A stretch of 64,000 nt of DNA, taken from contig JAJJXM010000004.1 of NCBI GenBank assembly GCA_024516155.1, positions 806,001-870,000 of the forward strand. Direction: 5' to 3'. Source of the DNA: Pyronema omphalodes. Its lineage: Eukaryota; Ascomycota; Pezizomycetes; Pezizales; Pyronemataceae. Below, piece after piece: positions 25,301-35,972 of the stretch. The notes beneath the pieces are model-generated. The model was not told the DNA's origin, did not search any database, and saw only the letters and a program-made list of their open reading frames with translations. The translations under genes were made by a program, and so were the position numbers. Each line of letters starts with the position of its first letter. Positions within the stretch are counted from its first letter, which is position 1.

Positions 25301-26086
25301 TTGCTCGAATGCTACGACGACCTTATCATCCCCCCCCCGATGAAAAAGATCGTCATCTTCTCAGATGCCCAGGCTGCTCTGGCCCGCATCATGACGGAGG
25401 ACCCCGGCCCTGGACAGTCCCTGTCCCGCCGCATCCGCGGATTGGTACGAGACTTTGTCAATTGGGACGTCGATGTCCAAATCCGCTGGGTTCCTGGACA
25501 CTCCGACATTGAGGAAAACGAAGCTGCAGATGTAGCCGCTAAGCTGGGTGCGCAGCATCGCTGTGAGGCACAAGCGCTCACTCGGTGCACCGACCCAACT
25601 TGCTTTACCCCCCCGGAAGCATCCCTCGCTCACATCAACAGAGTAGCCACTGAGACTCTGGCTGACATCACCCAGCGCTGGATCACCAAGGACCTACGCT
25701 CCAGCAAGTCCTACAGACCACGACGCAAGTTTGGTCTGCGAGCAGACCTCCGGGACCTGCCCAAGCGAAAGGCTGCGGTCTTCCTCCAGCTCGCGTCTGG
25801 CCACGCACTGGTGGGAACCCACCTTAAGCGAATTAAAAAGAAAGAATCCGACGCTTGTTGGTGGTGTGAGTCCAACCAGCGTCAAACCAGAGGACACCTC
25901 TTCGGAGAGTGCCGGAGATGGCAATCAGAGTTTGGGAAGCTCCGGAAAGAGGTGGAAAGAATTACGGGGAGACCGAGGAGGACGCGGGGACGTTTGAAAG
26001 TAGTGAATATTTTTAGGGACGATCGACTCACGAAAGCGATCTTGGAATACCTGGCTGCAACCCAGATTGGCAGACGATATGAATAG
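22319..26086 (+). CDS. Retrotransposon ORF2: endonuclease, reverse transcriptase and RNase H polyprotein
   Basis: 1255 aa. The N-terminal AP-type endonuclease has FQLNCRKS near residue 8, IQEPP (about 36-40), GDFNAHS with Asp133, and SDHEAIWW with Asp212-His213. The central reverse transcriptase has LLMDVKGAFPTVN, GLPQGSPVSPVLFLIYIAEL and the catalytic FVDD with Asp672-Asp673. RNase H follows: FWTDGSRIND with Asp950, DAELFAIHQALLE, IFSDAQAAL and VPGHSDIEENEAADVAAK, which contain the expected D, E, D, D residues. A C-terminal CCHC-like finger starts at Cys1180 (CWWCESNQRQTRGHLFGEC). All key residues are present with no frameshift or stop, so it could be functional. The ATG shares its A with the ORF1 stop codon, which suggests translation by termination-reinitiation. 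Confidence 0.95.
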   Translation: MLKHLKVFQLNCRKSGEVLTAAMESGVELEADLVLIQEPPTFQGWRHPAFDFIWGGRVLTGVRKDSVWTVRVREDLGREGEGDVQVLDVLCRGHRQIRIVNVYDAVRTADNTRPARLVTWTRIITPGTILAGDFNAHSRRWNPYCDQPIHHAFLEELMDEHDLRYVGDGLETHSQSGQRRISVIDLVFATMEVAPHVLARRLDDPKHATTSDHEAIWWEVMSVVEPEDYDAPTRGWAVGELLENEDTVQKAASDWHRRSERRPPLSSRCSTEEVEAEAIWIREQLTELLDEHARRVRITARSKRWWGADIKAARSRYGRIRRAAKQGRATTEQEVEARNSYNKIQRSRKRSCWGTFLETANGDAVWQVLRSITPRTTTVVGSLTDENGNTADDEQAKREMLAAVSFPPPNAYRSRWRFCSPNPGQGYKMVTEDLVSEAISRQSNSKAPGKDSLGVPIIKALMKWDPKRITALVTQCIRLSYHPADWKLAKGICIPKPGKPSYDKAKNFRVISLLSCLGKLVEKVATMLITAAVETSGYLHVGQFGGRKGRSAADAAAVLVTAVEEAWEKKLLAGALLMDVKGAFPTVNAECLANKMRSAGIEEDLIGWVESFMNSRSVEITIAGDAGAPIRTNTGLPQGSPVSPVLFLIYIAELAYIVEREMSDTVGLSFVDDVTWITRGKTPEEVAAKLSRCAEICIYWARGNAVRFEPDKTEAILFSNRRSPPDTSTVTIPVDDHLVSFSSRPVRWLGYWLEQSLTFNHHHQRWIAKARQQQARLARLCKRQGLPPASTANLQKAVVQSVATYGIDVNAARKKPPRDAGKITRLQLILSQQARAVTGCLRTTPLGFLMAEGATRPAEAIVRSREARFRARILTRPPPAASTQPSPTADAIRSLTRRAAARTGFTAIETVEPPARFNFRYMDVVIEPREEAAASARSWRSLQALCFWTDGSRINDRSGAGYVHYVDGSLVSRSFHLGPHVEVFDAELFAIHQALLECYDDLIIPPPMKKIVIFSDAQAALARIMTEDPGPGQSLSRRIRGLVRDFVNWDVDVQIRWVPGHSDIEENEAADVAAKLGAQHRCEAQALTRCTDPTCFTPPEASLAHINRVATETLADITQRWITKDLRSSKSYRPRRKFGLRADLRDLPKRKAAVFLQLASGHALVGTHLKRIKKKESDACWWCESNQRQTRGHLFGECRRWQSEFGKLRKEVERITGRPRRTRGRLKVVNIFRDDRLTKAILEYLAATQIGRRYE

Positions 26087-26460
26087 CAGCGCAAGAGAGG
26101 GAAAAAGTACGCCTGTGTTTTTTGTTTCTTTTGTGTTTCTGTACCTTTTCCTTTGTTTTTTCACTTAAAGGAGGACACGCATGGGCAAATTTGTTTTTTC
26201 TTTTCTTTCGGAAGACGTTTGTTCCTTTTCTTTCTCTGTTTTTTTTCCTTATGAGATTGGCTTTAGGGGGTGAGGGAAGTTAAAGTTTTTGTTTTTCTTT
26301 GCGCGGGGACGTTTTTTTGGGGATAAGGAGATTAGGGGGCCTCATTAGGAGGTTTCGACCTCGAGGACAGGATTAGGATGGTGCCATAGTTTCCCGCATA
26401 GGCCTTAGAGGCCTCGAACGGTGTATGATTAAAATGTAAATGTAAATGTAAAATGTAAAT
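26087..26460 (+). other. Retrotransposon 3' untranslated region and tail
   Basis: T-rich tracts (26117-26310) are followed by a short GC-richer stretch and then a tail of ATGTAA-type units at 26429-26460. There is no poly(A) at this end. The variable short-repeat tail is what target-primed reverse transcription leaves in several non-LTR clades. Confidence 0.75.
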
Positions 26461-26475
26461 GTTCATCAGCGTTTA
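26461..26475. repeat. 3' target-site duplication of the retrotransposon
   Basis: Exact second copy of the 15-bp sequence found at 20347-20361. The empty site would have read straight from this sequence into TAAGAAATTTCC at 26475-26486. Confidence 0.93.
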
Positions 26476-27370
26476 ATAAGAAATTTCCACCCGCCGCCGC
26501 CGCCGCCGCCGCCGTCGGATAATCACAGGCCCAGGAACAACTTTGTATCACCCAGCGCATGTCTCAGATGCGATCTTTGTGTAACGCGTTAAACGACGAC
26601 GGTCATAGGAGCACCGTCTCCGTAGCTTCAATGAAGCTTCCTATGTATCCCTCACTTCCCCGTCTCAATAAATAAACTATATCCAGAACTATTCAAGCGT
26701 TCCCCAGATATCGGGACTTCGGACAAATTCATCGCGAGTAGATAAGTGTACATAGCTACTGTAGATAGTACAAACCGAAGCCCCCCCCCCTCTCTATGGG
26801 TCGCTCAGTAACCAGTAAACCACTTGTCTGACACTGACACTGACAGCTCGCTCGTGAAAAAGTATGGTGCCATACATAGCTGGCGATAAGCGAGATGTTA
26901 CCGTACGGAGCCACTGTACTTCGACGGCGAGAGTGCTCCGTGGCGAAGGGGCGCGAAGGCACGAAGGCACGAAAGTCTGGAAATTCCCGGGAACACCGAT
27001 GTGTGCCGTGACGTCCGTATCGTGGAGTTGAAATAGCTTGAATAGCTTGACTGGAAGTGGATACGATGGAGCATGGAGTTAATGGTAACCTGGAGTAAAC
27101 TGGCGTTCCTGGAGAGAGTATCGTGGGGTATGTGGTTTATGCTTATTTTCACGACGGTGGATCTGAAGACAGGCGAAGTATGTATGTAATGCAGAGAGCA
27201 GAGAAGCTAGAATTTGAGTTAGCAGAAAATTGAGGATTTCATAAAAGTTGTGATATACCTGCAACAAAAGTACGTAAGAGAAAAGCGTTGTCACACGACA
27301 TTGAACCTTTCAGCGTAAAAACTTTATTATGCATGTATAGATGCATAGAAGTTTGACGCAACAAAACGAC
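26476..27370. other. Spacer between the retrotransposon and the tRNA gene
   Basis: Contains a GCC trinucleotide array (about 26492-26514), a C-run near 26781 and otherwise unremarkable sequence. Short open frames here have no recognisable motif. No gene is supported. Confidence 0.6.
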
Positions 27371-27374
27371 AAAA
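27371..27374 (-). terminator. RNA polymerase III TTTT terminator of the tRNA gene
   Basis: Four T residues on the minus strand follow the discriminator base directly, the usual stop signal for RNA polymerase III. Confidence 0.75.
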
Positions 27375-27463
27375 CGATATCGGCAGGACTCGAACCTGCA
27401 GCCTTTGGCAATCTTGCTTCTGGGGCACCGGAAGCCAACGCGCTACCATTGCGCCACGACACC
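27375..27463 (-). tRNA. tRNA-Arg (anticodon CCG), with a 17-nt intron
   Basis: On the minus strand the cloverleaf is complete: acceptor GGTGTCG pairs with CGATATC (two G-U pairs), the D arm is GCGC-AATGGTA-GCGC, the anticodon stem is TTGGC/GCCAA, and the T arm is GCAGG-TTCGAGT-CCTGC. The discriminator is G. The anticodon loop reads TT-CCG-G, then a 17-nt intron (27427-27411) at the canonical 37/38 position, then T38. Anticodon CCG at 27431-27429 decodes CGG arginine codons. Box A (TGGCGCAATGG) and box B (GGTTCGAGTCC) promoters are intact. Confidence 0.9.
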
Positions 27464-29820
27464 AGTTACCGCTTTCTTTATTTTTGCTTATATGTATCAT
27501 TTTACATAATCTCTCGTCCAAATCCTCAAGCTCAGCTCACAGTGCTCTCGGCGGCCGCCAAACCGCCAAACCAAAACGCCACTCCCTCGGCGTCTCGTGG
27601 TCGCCACGTCGACCTTAGCTCGGGCCTCTTTCACCCCGCAAAGCCACCAAAGCTCAAAGAAATAAAAAGGCCGCAAGGCAACCAACGGTCCCAACGCAGC
27701 TCGGACCTCGGGAGGCTTACCGAGCCGAAGCCGGTCTGAGTCTGACCTCATTACACCAAGCCTCCAAGACTCCGGGGCAACAGCCGGTTTTATGATGTTC
27801 CGACAAGACATCTGGGGCTCCAGTTTACGGTGAATAAAATACATACATAGATCGTGTAATATGGTATGGCGGAAACCCGGAAATGGGGTTTGCCGGTGAG
27901 TTTTTGGTGTCTGTACACAAAATCGGATGATGATGATGATGTACATAAAATAGACACCGGTGGTAAATGGGGGAAGCTTGTTTGTTTGTACACGTCAATT
28001 ACGAACTACGCTAGGAGCTTAGGAACTGTGGAGCTCTGACGCTGGGGAGTGTAACTTAACAAAACAGAAAGACCGGCTGAATCGGCTATGATATAATACG
28101 GAATTTGGTATTGCTGATCACCTGATATAGTAGCTAGGCCGCTGGACGGTATGGTGACCATACATAGATGGCAAACGGGACAATGGGTTTTGTGGCTCGA
28201 AGTGCGAACCGTACGTTCGAACCGTTCGATGCTTTTATCCAAGCGAGTTTGCCAACGTCCGATTCTAGAGGGAAATGAAGCGAGATCGGGGAAAGAATTG
28301 AAGTACATACATACAGTCCCTAAAGAGGTAGGTATCCATGCGGAATCTTCGATGTATGTATATACATAGGTACATAACCGAAAACGTTCGGGATTCAGAA
28401 TTGGGAGTTGAGTATGTACATAACCTTTTGATCGGAGCCGGGTTTAATTGATGCTCATATGGTGACCAGATATGTATTCCGCTGCGCATGACATTTGAAT
28501 GCACTGCGCGCCGGCGGTGTATAGCCAGTCGAATTCAGAATCTAGAATTCAGATTCAAGATTCCAAATTCGTGACTGGTCCTCCTCCTCCTCCTTCCTCC
28601 ATCCAGAAACCAAAATACCATAATTATTAATACCAAAAAATAACTACATAGAGATTACTATAATAAACCCCCCCCCGCTCCACAAGCTTTTTGCAAAGCA
28701 ACACAACGCAAAAGAAAACGTGCGCGCTCAAGCCCGCAACCCCCTTCCCCTCGTTGCAGTACAGTAACATCATAACACCATAACACGCTACACCATCCAT
28801 AGCACCATACATAGTCCCCAAAAAATCCAATGTATTTATAAAAGGGGGCAAAGGGGCGGGAAAAAAAAAAAAAAAAAAGCTTGAGCTTTTTATTTCTTGT
28901 GAATAGGCCTATCTATTAGAGACCAAGGACCAAGGACCAAGAACCAAGTACCAAGGACCAAGGGCCAAGGCTTGAATTACCCATATGTATCTTGAATCAT
29001 TTAAGCATTCGAGCATTTAAGCATTCGAGCATTCAAGCTTTTGGATCCCCCTTCGACCCACATACACTCCGGTGAGTGAAATACGGACGCTCGAGGAATT
29101 TGGGAAAATGAAACTAAGATGGTGATACTTGTAAACCCCTGGTAACAGTCAAGCTTTAATGATCCTGGATAGACCCTCCCTGTCAACTTTGAAGGGAGGG
29201 GGAAGGGAGGGATTTGAACGATGTACATACTAAAACTACTAGAGTGATGATCTTCACTTCAAAGTTCATGGATGGGGGAAAATCCTTTTTTTTTTTTTTT
29301 TTTTTTTTTCGCTCTGGGGCTTGGCTTAACTGTCATTGTGTCTTTGGGTCTTTCAGTTTTTAATGGAAAAGAAAAATTAGTTAACGTTAACGTTGATGGT
29401 GATGTTAACTACACTGACTGCTCAAAAAAAAAAAAGAGATTTTAAATCCCCTTGCTTAAATCTATGTATCTTGTATGTAAATACCAATCAATATATATAC
29501 CACCAACGCCGACGTCGACGCCAACGGCCAAACAAACCACGAAATTATATACAGTACATACATGATACATTAACAGGAATCATGATAGGTAAATAACCGG
29601 CTGACTATAGTGCTTAAAACCCTCTTGTTTGCACAGTTTGCACCGCACCGTGCAGCGCGAAGCAAGCAAGCAAGCAACGTTGAGATAGAGTTTTCTTTCT
29701 TTTTTTTGTTTGCCTCAACATACATATAGCAACCATACATAACCTAAAAAATAAACCTAGATATGCATACACTTGCCACTAGCTATTGTATCTATGTACT
29801 AGGAAGGTAATTTTTTTTTT
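27464..29820. other. Gene-free spacer
   Basis: No gene is supported. There is an A18 run (28861-28878), ACCAAGG repeats (28921-28970), a wandering GCATTCGAGCATTTAA repeat (29000-29040) and a T24 run (29286-29309). The frames at 27341-27739 (+) and 27497-27946 (-) overlap each other and the tRNA on opposite strands and lack known motifs. Confidence 0.55.
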
Positions 29821-30614
29821 GAGCAAAGGTCTACAATGCCCGTCTCTTGGCGCATTGTGTTTCTAAATGCCCGACCGGTTTACAATGCCCGACACCCCTG
29901 CACAAAAAGTTGATGACTAAGGCTCACTTGTGGCTGAAGAACACGCGCGAATGAATAACACACGCGAACGGGGACGGAAAATATCGATACTTGACATAAT
30001 CACGGTGCGATTAGCAGAAAAATTTAGAATTCAATAATAATAAAATAATTTTTTTGGACAGCGTAAACCCCCATGGAAGTACGCGCGGACGGAAAGCACG
30101 CGCGTAAGGGCACGCGAATGAGGACGCGATTAAATGTAAAATCTGGATGTTAATAATTACCACGTGATCAATTGGGGAATTTTCAATTTCGAATTTAATT
30201 TTTCTTTTATTTTATATTTTATTTTATTTATTTCTTCTACAAAAATTCGACCATGCGCACATCGTGGCCCTCTCCTCTGAAGCAAGAACACCACGCGTTA
30301 CACCCGACCGGGCACTTCCAGCGCGCCCATAAATTTAGCCTCACGAGTACACTGCTTCCCCATTATGCGCCGTACTCTTGCTGGTCGGCCTGGTGGTTTG
30401 TTTTTGGAAGAGGGGCGGGCGACAAAGTGGTTGTCGGCATGGAGATAAACGCGCTGGTCGGGAGACGTGCGCACGGAGACATTGGCGATGAGCACTTTAC
30501 GCCACAGCTAGGCCTTAGTCATCCATTTTTTGTGCAGGGGTGTCGGGCATTGTAGACCGGTCGGGCATTTAGAAACACAATGCGCCAAGAGACGGGCATT
30601 GTAGACCTTTGCTC
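29821..30614. mobile_element. 794-bp element with ~100-bp terminal inverted repeats (family C)
   Basis: The left end (from 29821, GAGCAAAGGTCTACAATGCC) recurs in reverse complement ending at 30614. Near-identity extends about 100 bp inwards, as far as the GACTAAGGC block, with only a few mismatches. Each arm itself contains repeated TCTACAATGCCCG-type motifs. The insertion lies inside a T-run: 10 T to the left and 11 T to the right, so an 8-10 bp target duplication of T is possible but cannot be delimited. The interior is AT-rich with several CACGCGAAT/GGACG direct repeats and no transposase. A 100-aa frame at 30253-30555 has no recognisable motif. Long inverted repeats would suit a Mutator- or hAT-derived non-autonomous element; this assignment is inferred. 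Confidence 0.85.
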
Positions 30615-31261
30615 TTTTTTTTTTTAGTTCGCCATCTCATGAAAAATCTTTAAAGTTCGGACGATGTAATCCGCTTGCTGCAGACGGCGGCTAACTGTTA
30701 TGCGCTGCATACGGAGCCGGCGGGGGGAGGGGAGGGGGGAGGGGAGGGGGGTTTATGTTTTTTTCTTTTCTTTTCGGCTTCATGTCAGTTGTAACATGCC
30801 TTTACTAACCGTTATTGGCATGAGGATGGATATGAAACTTTTAGACGGATAGGAATTAATTTGTATGTAAGTACATCTTGTTTTTCCTCTCTCTCTCTTT
30901 TTTTTGCTTTTGCTTTTTGCTTTTTCTTTTTTCTTTCTTTAAGTAGTTTGTATAGTTGTATAGTTGTATAGCATACTGTATAGGGACATGTGTTTATAGA
31001 CCTAGATATCAGCTTCATGACAATAAACTAACTCCTATTACCTTGATTTACGTTGCTTTGCTTTGTCTTCGCTATACGCGCTTGAGTCTATGTACATACA
31101 TACACATCGTAGTTTTCAGGTACGGTGGAGTAATTCGGTTATATACCTATACGCATACATATACATATACACACTCTATGCCGTGCCGTGCCGTTTTCGC
31201 TTCTTGTATACATCAGCTATACATATTACATACAAATATACAAACACATGCTGCCACCCGA

Positions 31262-31306
31262 TTGTTATGGGGTTATGGGGTTATGGGGTTATGGGTTTAT
31301 GGGGTA
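31262..31306. repeat. TTATGGGG octamer array
   Basis: About five direct copies of an 8-bp unit, slightly degenerate at the 3' end. It is G-rich but does not match the fungal telomere unit TTAGGG. Confidence 0.85.
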
Positions 31307-31957
31307 ATGTGATTACGGGGTATGCTACGCTACGCTATGTTATGCTAGATGAAAGTGTAGAATGGAATATAGTAGACTGACTACAGGACAGAGCAGAGTA
31401 TAACTACATATACATACATATACGAAATCTTTTTTATGTTTGTTTTTGTTAACTTAACAAACAGACTCTTAGTCTATGTGTTATACATACATACATGTAA
31501 GCATTGTCTCTATTTATTGTATATATAGTTATGATTTATAGCCCCGGATTTATGGTGGAAAGTTTTACGGGGTTTATTTGGATGTATGGATGGCTGGATT
31601 TTGGGTGATGTGTGGGAGTTTTATGGTTGTGGTTGTGGTTGTGGTTGCTGCTGTGGTTGTGGGGTTTGATTTTGATTTCGTTGCTTCGCTAATTCAAATG
31701 CCATCTTATACACAGCAAACAAACATACCTTATCCCAATAAGGGACCTGTATATCAATATCCAATCCATGTATGCAGCTATCAAAATACATCTACATATA
31801 ATATACTCCAATCTCTAATCTCTAATCAAACCTACATACGTACTACGTCCAAACTAAGGATCTTGGAAATTAATGTTGGTTATATACATATAGGTTTTAG
31901 ATACATATCTGTAAAGAAATCTCTACAGTAAGGTATCATTGTCGGTATCATTAATTT

Positions 31958-32091
31958 GTGATTATGATTATGATTATGATTGTGATTATGAGTATGAGTA
32001 TGATTATGATTGTGATTATGATTATGATTATGATTATGATTATGATTATGATTATGATTATGATTATGATTATGATTATGCTTGTAATTAT
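31958..32091. repeat. TGATTA hexanucleotide microsatellite
   Basis: About 20 copies of ATGATT with occasional G substitutions. The hexamer creates long open frames of repeating Ile-Met or His-Asn on both strands, which are artefacts. Confidence 0.95.
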
Positions 32092-35000
32092 GCTTGTAAT
32101 TAGTATCATCAATTCTGTATGGCCGGTTTCTATATTCGTAATTATAGATTCTGCTTCTATGTACATATGTATATATCAAACTTCCCCTCCCCCCTCGTCC
32201 CCCCACAGAAGATGAAGTGCAGAAACTTCAAACCTGTATGGAGCCATATATGTATACCTCATATAACAATCTTGATAAAAACCAGGCCAACAATCGCTAC
32301 CGGTCCTGTTTACTATCTAGTATCTACGATCTCTGAGTTTCGTAGCTTTGAGGAATATATCTGATCCCGAATATTTTAAAATGATGAGGATCGAGGAGAA
32401 CATTGTCCGGTCTTTGGATATGATTTTAAGAATGTTGTTTCTTCTTTGTTAGCCAACTGGAGCAGGTCGGATATATACAAGTGACAAGATGAAGTCTTGA
32501 AATATTCATCATGTAAATGGACCAGTAACATAGAGATGTAAAAGTAAAGATAGACAAGCCAGCAACCAAGCAACCAAGCAAGCAATCAAGCTACCCACCC
32601 ATAATACCACCATCACCACGTGCTTAGCGTGGCATAAAAAAACGCTTTGACCTTTGGCTTTTTTTTTTGTCCGGGGTTACGGCCTGCCCTTTTCTTTCAC
32701 CTTTCACCTTTGATCTTTCATCTTTGATTTTTTTTTTGCCCTTGCCTTTTCTTTGCTTTTTTGCCCCCTACATACATACATTCCCGCATCCGAATTGAGA
32801 CTCTTTCCACCACTGCCCCCACCCCATTCTCCATCCCCCTACCACCCCCGGTAATTTGTTCGGGACGTGCCGAGTAGACCCTTCTTTGTTTATTGACTTA
32901 CTTCGCGCGTTTCAAAGTGCAGCTATGTATGTATGTGTGTATGTTAGATGGTTTAGTTAGCAATCGATTTGAACCGTATATGGGAACTCGATGTGGTTAT
33001 CCGATCAATGGTTAGAGACGGAATAGATGACAATCATCTTGATGCATAAAGTGAATAAACGTTTTTCCAGCGACATCTAGAAACTTAACTCAGATGAAGG
33101 GGTGAAGAGGCAAAGATGAGTAAGCTGACTGGACGGAGAATGGTGTAGCTTGGGTAGCTATCTCTAGATATGTACTGTATTGCAAGCTTTGCAAGCTTTG
33201 CAAGCGTTACAAGCTTCAGAGGTTTATGACTGCAGCTGTGTGCATAAGGGACAATGCACGCTATCTATTGGAGCCCTTTTAATTCTGCGATGGTGTTCTT
33301 TTCTGTCTTCCAGAAGAAAACATAAATTCGTGTGTTGCAGATCTGCAGGAAAAAAGCAATATCGTAATGGTACGTTGTCGGAAGGAATTTTAATATTGAT
33401 ACGAACGAAAAATATTAACCAGCCACCTTCTGAGTTGGCCTGTCCAAGTGAGGGCATGTACTCTATCTAGCGAGATAGCTACAACGATAGGCTTTATGCC
33501 AGCTTCACCAGCTTCGGCTTCGTCTTCGCTGCTTTGCTGCTTCGTTGTCTGTGTGTACCTGCTAGATCGGTATCGCGGTTCCTTAAGCTCCCTAGGGTTC
33601 TAAGGGTTTCCAAAGCTTCATAAAAGCAAAACTTGTGAAACTAGATGAGTGGATAGAGTAATCGAACACCTCCATGCTCCTTGTCTCCCGGAACTACGTT
33701 TTTCCAGGCACGTTTAATCCGCGCAAAAAGCAACTGCTTAATTCGCTAGGAACAGTCTGTTTCGGACCCGGGCCCTCTGGTTCCGACTTCTTGCCTTCCA
33801 CCCCCCCCCCCCCCCCCCAACATCCACCCCCTTCCCTGGCTTTTTCTTTTCGCACCGTCGACAAAACCCGGCTACCGAATACTTGGAGGCGAGATGTCCT
33901 AGTAACTCACAAGGTATATAAATAAATTACTGTAAATTGTACCCTGTGAATGCTTCCTGTGGTATCCACTCGGGTGTTGTTTTGAAATGCAACTGCCACA
34001 GTGGTGATAGTGAGATAGGAAGGGATTTTCCTTATCTTTGTGTATGCATCGATTCTGTGTATCTATGACTCCGTGAAAGTGAGAAGCAGAATCAGGATGG
34101 GTGGATGGGATGGATGGATGGAGAGCGGAGTTTAAGGTGGTGGCTCAAAGCAAAGACGGTGGTGGAGAGCTAGTTCACCGTAGCCTCTCCACAGCGCTTC
34201 GTTGGTACAGCACCTCCGCAGACTTTAGCTGCTGTTTCCGATCGTGAATTTCTTGCTCGACTATGCGACGGCGATTCGCGATGAATGATTAGAAAATCTC
34301 TTTCGTCGCGCGGTAAAAAAAAAAAAGTTCAAAACCAGGCGGTGAAAATCGTTGCATGTTGCGATTATTGTCGGACATGATGGCATCGCACCAGAGCTGG
34401 CAAATGGGTGCAAAGAGATAATGGACGGGAGTCCGGTAGATAAAGTACAGTACAGACTGTACTTGATTTATGCAGGTACCACAGCGTCTCAACGGCCAGA
34501 ATTGATTGCTTTTTCTTGTGGAATGTATGATGTAGATGTGTGTGGATATGTGCGTGGGTAGAATTGTAAGTGGATTGGGAGAGATATGAAAAAGGTGGAT
34601 AGGTGGAACATGAAAGAGGAGATCGTCATCTGTGGCAGGAGAAGCTGTCCAAGAGCATCCAAAGAGCATCCATAGAGCATCCATCATAGCAACCACCCGG
34701 CCTGCCTGCGACACACCATGCAACCGCCGATGCCACCACCACCACCACCACCACCCTATCCACCACCACCACCACCACCACCATCCTCCTCCTTGCTTCC
34801 AACGAACCTAATCAACATCCCCGTCACCATCCCCGTCCGCCTCCCCCGTCCGGCAGTGATCGCCGCCCTTCCGCCAAATAAGCCCCTTCGATACGTGCCC
34901 GCTACTGCTCCCGCTACCCTCACTACTGAGGCACTTTACAGACCTTGGAAGCAACGCTACATACCCACACTCCCAAAGTTGGCAATGCATCCACAAGACG

Positions 35001-35604
35001 CAACAAGACTGCACAATCAAGAAGGCTGGCAGTAGAAGGGAGAGCCCTACGGCTGCTGTCGACCGTGAAGCAGAGTTTTATGTTGAATATATCGTTGTTA
35101 AATTGAAGTGGAACTCGATCTCCACTGCATTTCGTGAATCAAGAGCTCTCCAAGCCTTGCTGACGGCCCGCGAGAGATCTCAGCATGGGCCACAATGCCT
35201 GTCGGCGGCTTGTTGCCTGCAAAGTCGGGACGATCGGTAACGCTGTGTTACGCAACTGTTGGGAGGGCTAGAAGAGGAGGACTTCTTGATATAGGGTAGG
35301 GATATCAATTACTGCATGGGGTGAAGCAGAGCTTTGATGCTGTATTAGAACGAAGTGCACCTGGTGCAAAGTGCTCTCCTCCACCGCCTATCTAACCTTA
35401 GATACTCCCCCACCTACCTCTGTGCGAAGGACAACGAAAGACTTCTGCAGTTTACTTCTCGACACTCACACTCGACACTGCTCGATTGTCTGTTGTTGCT
35501 GCTGCTGCTGCTGCAAGTCCAATATTCTCGACACTTTTTCCGCCGTTGCTCCGATCGACGCATCTACGACCACCATCTGGCTTGAGCATCTGAAAAAGAA
35601 AAGG

Positions 35605-35737
35605 GTAAGTGAGATTGTCGTCCTGTCTAACCCTACATGCTACATTTCAACTGTGCGGCAGCTCTTAAAAAAAGCTTTGTCGTTTTTGTTCATTTGTTTC
35701 CCCTTTGCCTTGACCTCTCTTTGTTGTGTGCTTGCAG
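35605..35737 (+). other. Possible 5' leader intron of the Prm10-like gene
   Basis: A GTAAGT donor at 35605 and a pyrimidine-rich TTGTGTGCTTGCAG acceptor ending at 35737 would define a 133-nt intron in the untranslated leader, 235 nt before the start codon. This is a pattern call without transcript evidence. Confidence 0.4.
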
Positions 35738-35972
35738 CCCAGGACGTCATCATAGTGGAATCAATCTAATATCAAATTTTGCGTCTAGGGTAACCCTCAC
35801 AGATCCGTGGCAAACGGCATTCTACATAATTCGAATCTCTAAACAGTTCAACATTGGCTTTCGAGTTTATCCGCTGACCACCACATCGACCGTCTAAGTT
35901 GTTGTCGAGTTATATAACTTCATCGGGTGAAAACATTCGCTGAGAACGGAAATCACAACACAACGACTGCTG

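Larger units (their letters stand above)
20410..26460 (+). mobile_element. Full-length Tad1-clade non-LTR retrotransposon
   Basis: About 6.05 kb, bounded by 14-16 bp direct repeats (20347-20361 and 26461-26475). The order is a short 5' leader of about 104 nt, ORF1 (20514-22319), ORF2 (22319-26086), a 3' untranslated region of about 370 nt, and a tail of ATGTAA-like repeats (26429-26460). Both frames are uninterrupted. ORF1 has zinc knuckles; ORF2 has endonuclease, reverse transcriptase and RNase H, the arrangement seen in the fungal Tad1 clade. The GC-rich codon use contrasts with the AT-rich flanks. No repeat-induced C-to-T decay is apparent. Intact frames, a long unbroken poly(A) and clean target duplication suggest recent insertion; activity itself is inferred. 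Confidence 0.95.
30615..35604. other. Gene-free spacer rich in microsatellites
   Basis: No gene is supported. Contents include G-rich GGGGAGGGG repeats (30720-30752), TATACATACA-type repeats, a TTATGGGG octamer array (31262-31306), a TGATTA hexamer array (about 31958-32091), a C18 run (33801-33818) and CCA arrays (34733-34785). A proline-rich plus-strand frame of 105 aa at 34718-35035 is built on the CCA array and shows no domain in its remaining half. Near 35370-35600 the DNA becomes the promoter and leader region of the next gene. Confidence 0.55.

Noticed and set aside
30253..30555. 100-aa frame within the 794-bp inverted-repeat element
   Set aside because: It runs into the terminal inverted repeat, has no transposase motif and no recognisable domain.
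31262..31306. TTATGGGG array as a telomere remnant
   Set aside because: The unit does not match TTAGGG or a known fungal telomere repeat, and the array is only five units long.
31880..32215. Frames encoding repeated His-Asn or Ile-Met
   Set aside because: Pure products of the TGATTA hexamer array.
34718..35035. 105-aa proline-rich frame
   Set aside because: The first third comes from CCA repeats; the remainder has no motif and no promoter or splice support.
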